In this document: one piece after another, positions 61,401-64,000 of the stretch
How the letters are laid out: each line of letters begins with the position of its first letter
Numbering within the stretch: position 1 is the first letter of the stretch
Assembly: GCF_028372415.1 (NCBI RefSeq)
Contig: NC_092878.1
Location: 29,680,903 to 29,744,902, forward strand
Reading direction: 5' to 3'
Length of the DNA: 64,000 nucleotides
Origin: Notamacropus eugenii
Taxonomy: Eukaryota; Chordata; Mammalia; Diprotodontia; Macropodidae
Notes under the pieces: model-generated
Databases searched by the model: none
What the model was told of the DNA's origin: nothing
The model's input: only the letters and a program-made list of their open reading frames with translations
Translations under genes and position numbers: made by a program

Positions 61401-62225
61401 GGGAAAAAAGCAATAAATTTTCATGGCCTTAGACAAATATCACCCAACCTACCTAAGCTACCCCCACAGTTTTCACTAGCTTTAGATACAGTGGGAATAA
61501 GAAGCCTAAAGAAAGAGGTATTTACAAGCATTTCCATCTCCAAGTATTCTGAAAAACTCTGAATATATGCACTTTCTGGCTAAGCCTGTTTGAAAGAGAT
61601 AAGAAGACAGAATTCATTTTAAAAAATAAATGTATCAGGAACTTCATTTTCCCCTCCTGCCTCCACTTTCTTGGGTATAGATAGATTCCCAAAGTCAACT
61701 AGATTCTCCATCTCTTCCACAGCGGTGGTGCAAAGCAGGTTAGGGGGTTTTGAATCCCACTCTTGTGCATATATATAGAGTGCCAAGGACTCCTGAATCT
61801 GAAAAACTGGTAGCAAGAAACCGGGATACTTTCTTAAGCTTGTGGAAAGTCCAGAAGAATGTGGGAAACACTATGCATGAGAGTTGAGGGAAAAGTTACC
61901 TTGTGTGTGGGTGATGGAGACTGGCTAGAAGATGAGATGGCTAAAGTATATCTCTGACTTCTTGGTACATTTTTGTGTGAGGTGAAGAGTCACAAGGGAG
62001 AACTTCAAAATGGAGTGTGAAGAAGGAACCCTACTATTACCAGAACAAAAACTGAAATACTGTCTATCTACCCTTTGCCATATTATAACTGGGACTTTCT
62101 CTGTGAAAAGGGCTAGTGTTGCCCCCTGCTGGTAAGAGCCCAGATGTGTAGACAAGGACAATGTTGCTGCAGGGAATTTCTGGGATCATTGCCATCCTGA
62201 TTGGACAGAAATCTGCATAGGGTGT
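61400..62225. other. EPB42 upstream region, nothing recognised
   Basis: Apparently unique sequence; no coding signal recognised. Confidence 0.5.
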
Positions 62226-62227
62226 GT

Positions 62228-62540
62228 GCTCATCCTTCGTTGCCAAAGAAGACTATGCCATCAGAGAAATGATGACATGACTTGCACTTGACTTTGTTCT
62301 GAGTGAGGGAGGGCTGTGCAGGTCACCAGCCTCACTTCTCCTCCAGAGCCATCTGAATCCAGTGACCAGATATTCATCAGGATGACTGGAGATGGCCCCA
62401 GGATGAGGCAGTTGGGGTTAAGTGACTTGCCCAAGGTCACACAGCTAGTGAGTGTCAAGTGTCTGAGGTGACATTTGAACTCAGGTCCTCCTGACTCCTG
62501 CACTGGTGCTCTATCCACTGCACCACCTAGCTGCCCCCCT
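62228..62540 (+). mobile_element. Composite RTE-type / tRNA-type SINE (+)
   Basis: catccttcgttgccaaagaa, ctgtgcaggtcaccagcctc, ggatgactggagatggcccc, then a reversed tRNA-SINE-like block ending tatccactgcaccacctagc. Confidence 0.88.
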
Positions 62541-63089
62541 CTGCATAGGTACCCCACTGAGAAAACCCCTGAAGCTATCTATGCTTGGTGTGGCACGACT
62601 GTAAATGACTGAGGCTATCTAGGTCACTGGAGAAGTTTTCTTCATTGATAGATGTCAGTGTTTTCATGAGTCTGATAAGAGATCTATTTGCTTTTTTTGA
62701 CCTATGAATAAACTGTCCCTCCTTGTGCTTTATGAGCTGTGTGCTGACAAGAACAATTGGTGACAACCTTGAGTGTTGGTATAGGGTGAAGTTCTCAGAT
62801 TTTCCAGGTGAGGTCTGTGATTCAATGAAGTGAGGAACATCACTCGGGAGACGCAGATGTCAAGTTTCCCCTACATGAGCTCACGGAGGAGGAGGCAAGT
62901 GTTTAGCTGTAATAATGTCCTTAGCTATGAATATTCTCCCTTACAAGAATCATATTATTCTGAGAGTTATGTATACTCTTTAGGGTTTCTTTTTGTTCAA
63001 GTCCCCTAAAGAAAAAGCAGGATGAGGGAGGATACCTTACTTTTCACGGGGTAAAATGAATGAATGAAAAAAATTTAAAGTCTTTTTTA

Positions 63090-64000
63090 TTCCTTATGCT
63101 TTTTTTTTATTTTTTTTTTATTTTATTTTTTTTCCATTTTTTTTAATTTAGCTTTTAACATTCATTTTCACAAAATTTTGGGTTACAAATTTTCTCCCCT
63201 TTTCTCCCCTCCCCCCCCAAACGCCAAGCATTCTAATTGCCCCTATGACCAATCTGCTCTCTCTTCTATCATCCCTCTCTGCCCTTGTCTCTGTCTTCTC
63301 TTTTGTCCTGTAGGGCCAGATAGCTTTCTATACCCCTTTACCTGTATTTCTTATTTCCTAGTGGTAAGAACATTACAGTTGATCCTAACACTTTGAGTTC
63401 CAACTTCTTTAGCTCCCTCCCTCTCCACTCCTTCCCTTTGGAAGGCAAGCAATTCAATATAGGCCAAATCTGTGTAGTTTTGCAAATGACTTCCATAATA
63501 GTTGTGTTGTATAGGACTAACTATATTTCCCTCCATCCTATCCTGTCCCCCATTACTTCTATTCTCTTTTGATCCTATCCCTCCCCATGAGTGTTGACCT
63601 CAAATTGCACTCTCCTCCCCATGCCCTCCCTTCTATCATCCCCCCCCACTCTGCTTATCCCCTTATCCTCCACTTTCTTGTATTGTAAGATAGGTTTTCA
63701 TACCAAAATGAGTAGGCATTTTATTCTTTCCTTTAGTGGAATGTGATGAGAGTAGACTTCATGTTTTTCTCTCACCTCCCCTCTTTATCCCTCCACTAAT
63801 GAGTCTTTTGCTTGCCTCTTTTATGAGAGATAATTTGCCCCATTCAATTCTCCCTTTCTCCTCCCAATATCTTTCTCTCTCACTGCTTGATTTCATTTTT
63901 TTTTAAGATATGATCCCATCCTCTTCAATTCACTCTGTGCACTCTGTCTCTATGTGTGTGTGCGTGTGTGCATGTGTGTGTGTGTAATCCCACCCAGTAC
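63090..64000 (-). mobile_element. L1 3' UTR (-), extends past the window
   Basis: A T-rich start (reverse A tail), then acattcattttcacaaaatt, ttacaaattttctccccttt and a long pyrimidine-rich 3' UTR. It is the same 3' UTR family as the 3' half of the element at 21101-21440. Confidence 0.85.

Noticed and set aside
63178..63536. Small open frames at the right edge as possible TGM5 exons
   Set aside because: The sequence is L1 3' UTR; no transglutaminase motif is present.

Overview
This is a eukaryotic, mammalian nuclear window, almost certainly from a marsupial; the species is not determined. Three lines of evidence support this. Spliced genes with GT-AG introns give proteins I recognise as TMEM62, CCNDBP1 and EPB42, in the order and orientation I know from human chromosome 15q15 (TMEM62 > CCNDBP1 > < EPB42). 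The repeat load is typical of Metatheria: tRNA-type SINEs, L1s with the marsupial-style 5' and 3' UTRs, HAL1-like elements, many old L2, L3/CR1 and MIR copies, and hAT MITEs. There are no Alu/B1 elements. There is no operon, phage, CRISPR array or bacterial feature.

Layout. 1-23611: 3' part of TMEM62 (+), five C-terminal exons encoding 251 residues with several membrane segments; its 5' exons lie outside the window. 23640-31248: complete CCNDBP1 (+), 11 coding exons, 345 aa, starting in a CpG island that also covers the last TMEM62 exon. 31249-33661: convergent intergenic gap. 33662-61122: complete coding region of EPB42 (erythrocyte protein 4.2, -), 13 coding exons, 692 aa, with every exon phase matching. 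61123-64000: EPB42 upstream region with GATA motifs, then SINE and L1 sequence. TGM5 would be expected beyond the right edge but is not seen.

The genes do not form a pathway. TMEM62 is a polytopic membrane protein with a metallophosphoesterase-type N-terminus (not in this window). CCNDBP1 (GCIP) is a cyclin-D-binding helix-loop-helix-type regulator. EPB42 is a catalytically dead transglutaminase homologue of the red-cell membrane skeleton. The tight TMEM62-CCNDBP1 spacing (264 bp from poly(A) signal to ATG) is a shared-neighbourhood effect.

No undescribed biological system was found. The most rewarding signals are in the transposons and splice sites: an L1 that looks spliced before it inserted (21101-21440, inside a SINE, with a 17-bp target duplication); a 3'-truncated L1 that keeps its 5' UTR (10766-12029, 16-bp duplication); a young L1 nested in an older L1/HAL1; a full-length 7SL RNA retropseudogene; a hAT MITE just upstream of a TMEM62 exon with extra in-frame acceptors; a (CT)n microsatellite serving as the polypyrimidine tract of an EPB42 exon; and retention of the transglutaminase catalytic Asp in EPB42 although the Cys and His are gone. 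Repeat family names come from my memory of consensus sequences, so boundaries are approximate (about 10-30 bp) except where target duplications are stated.
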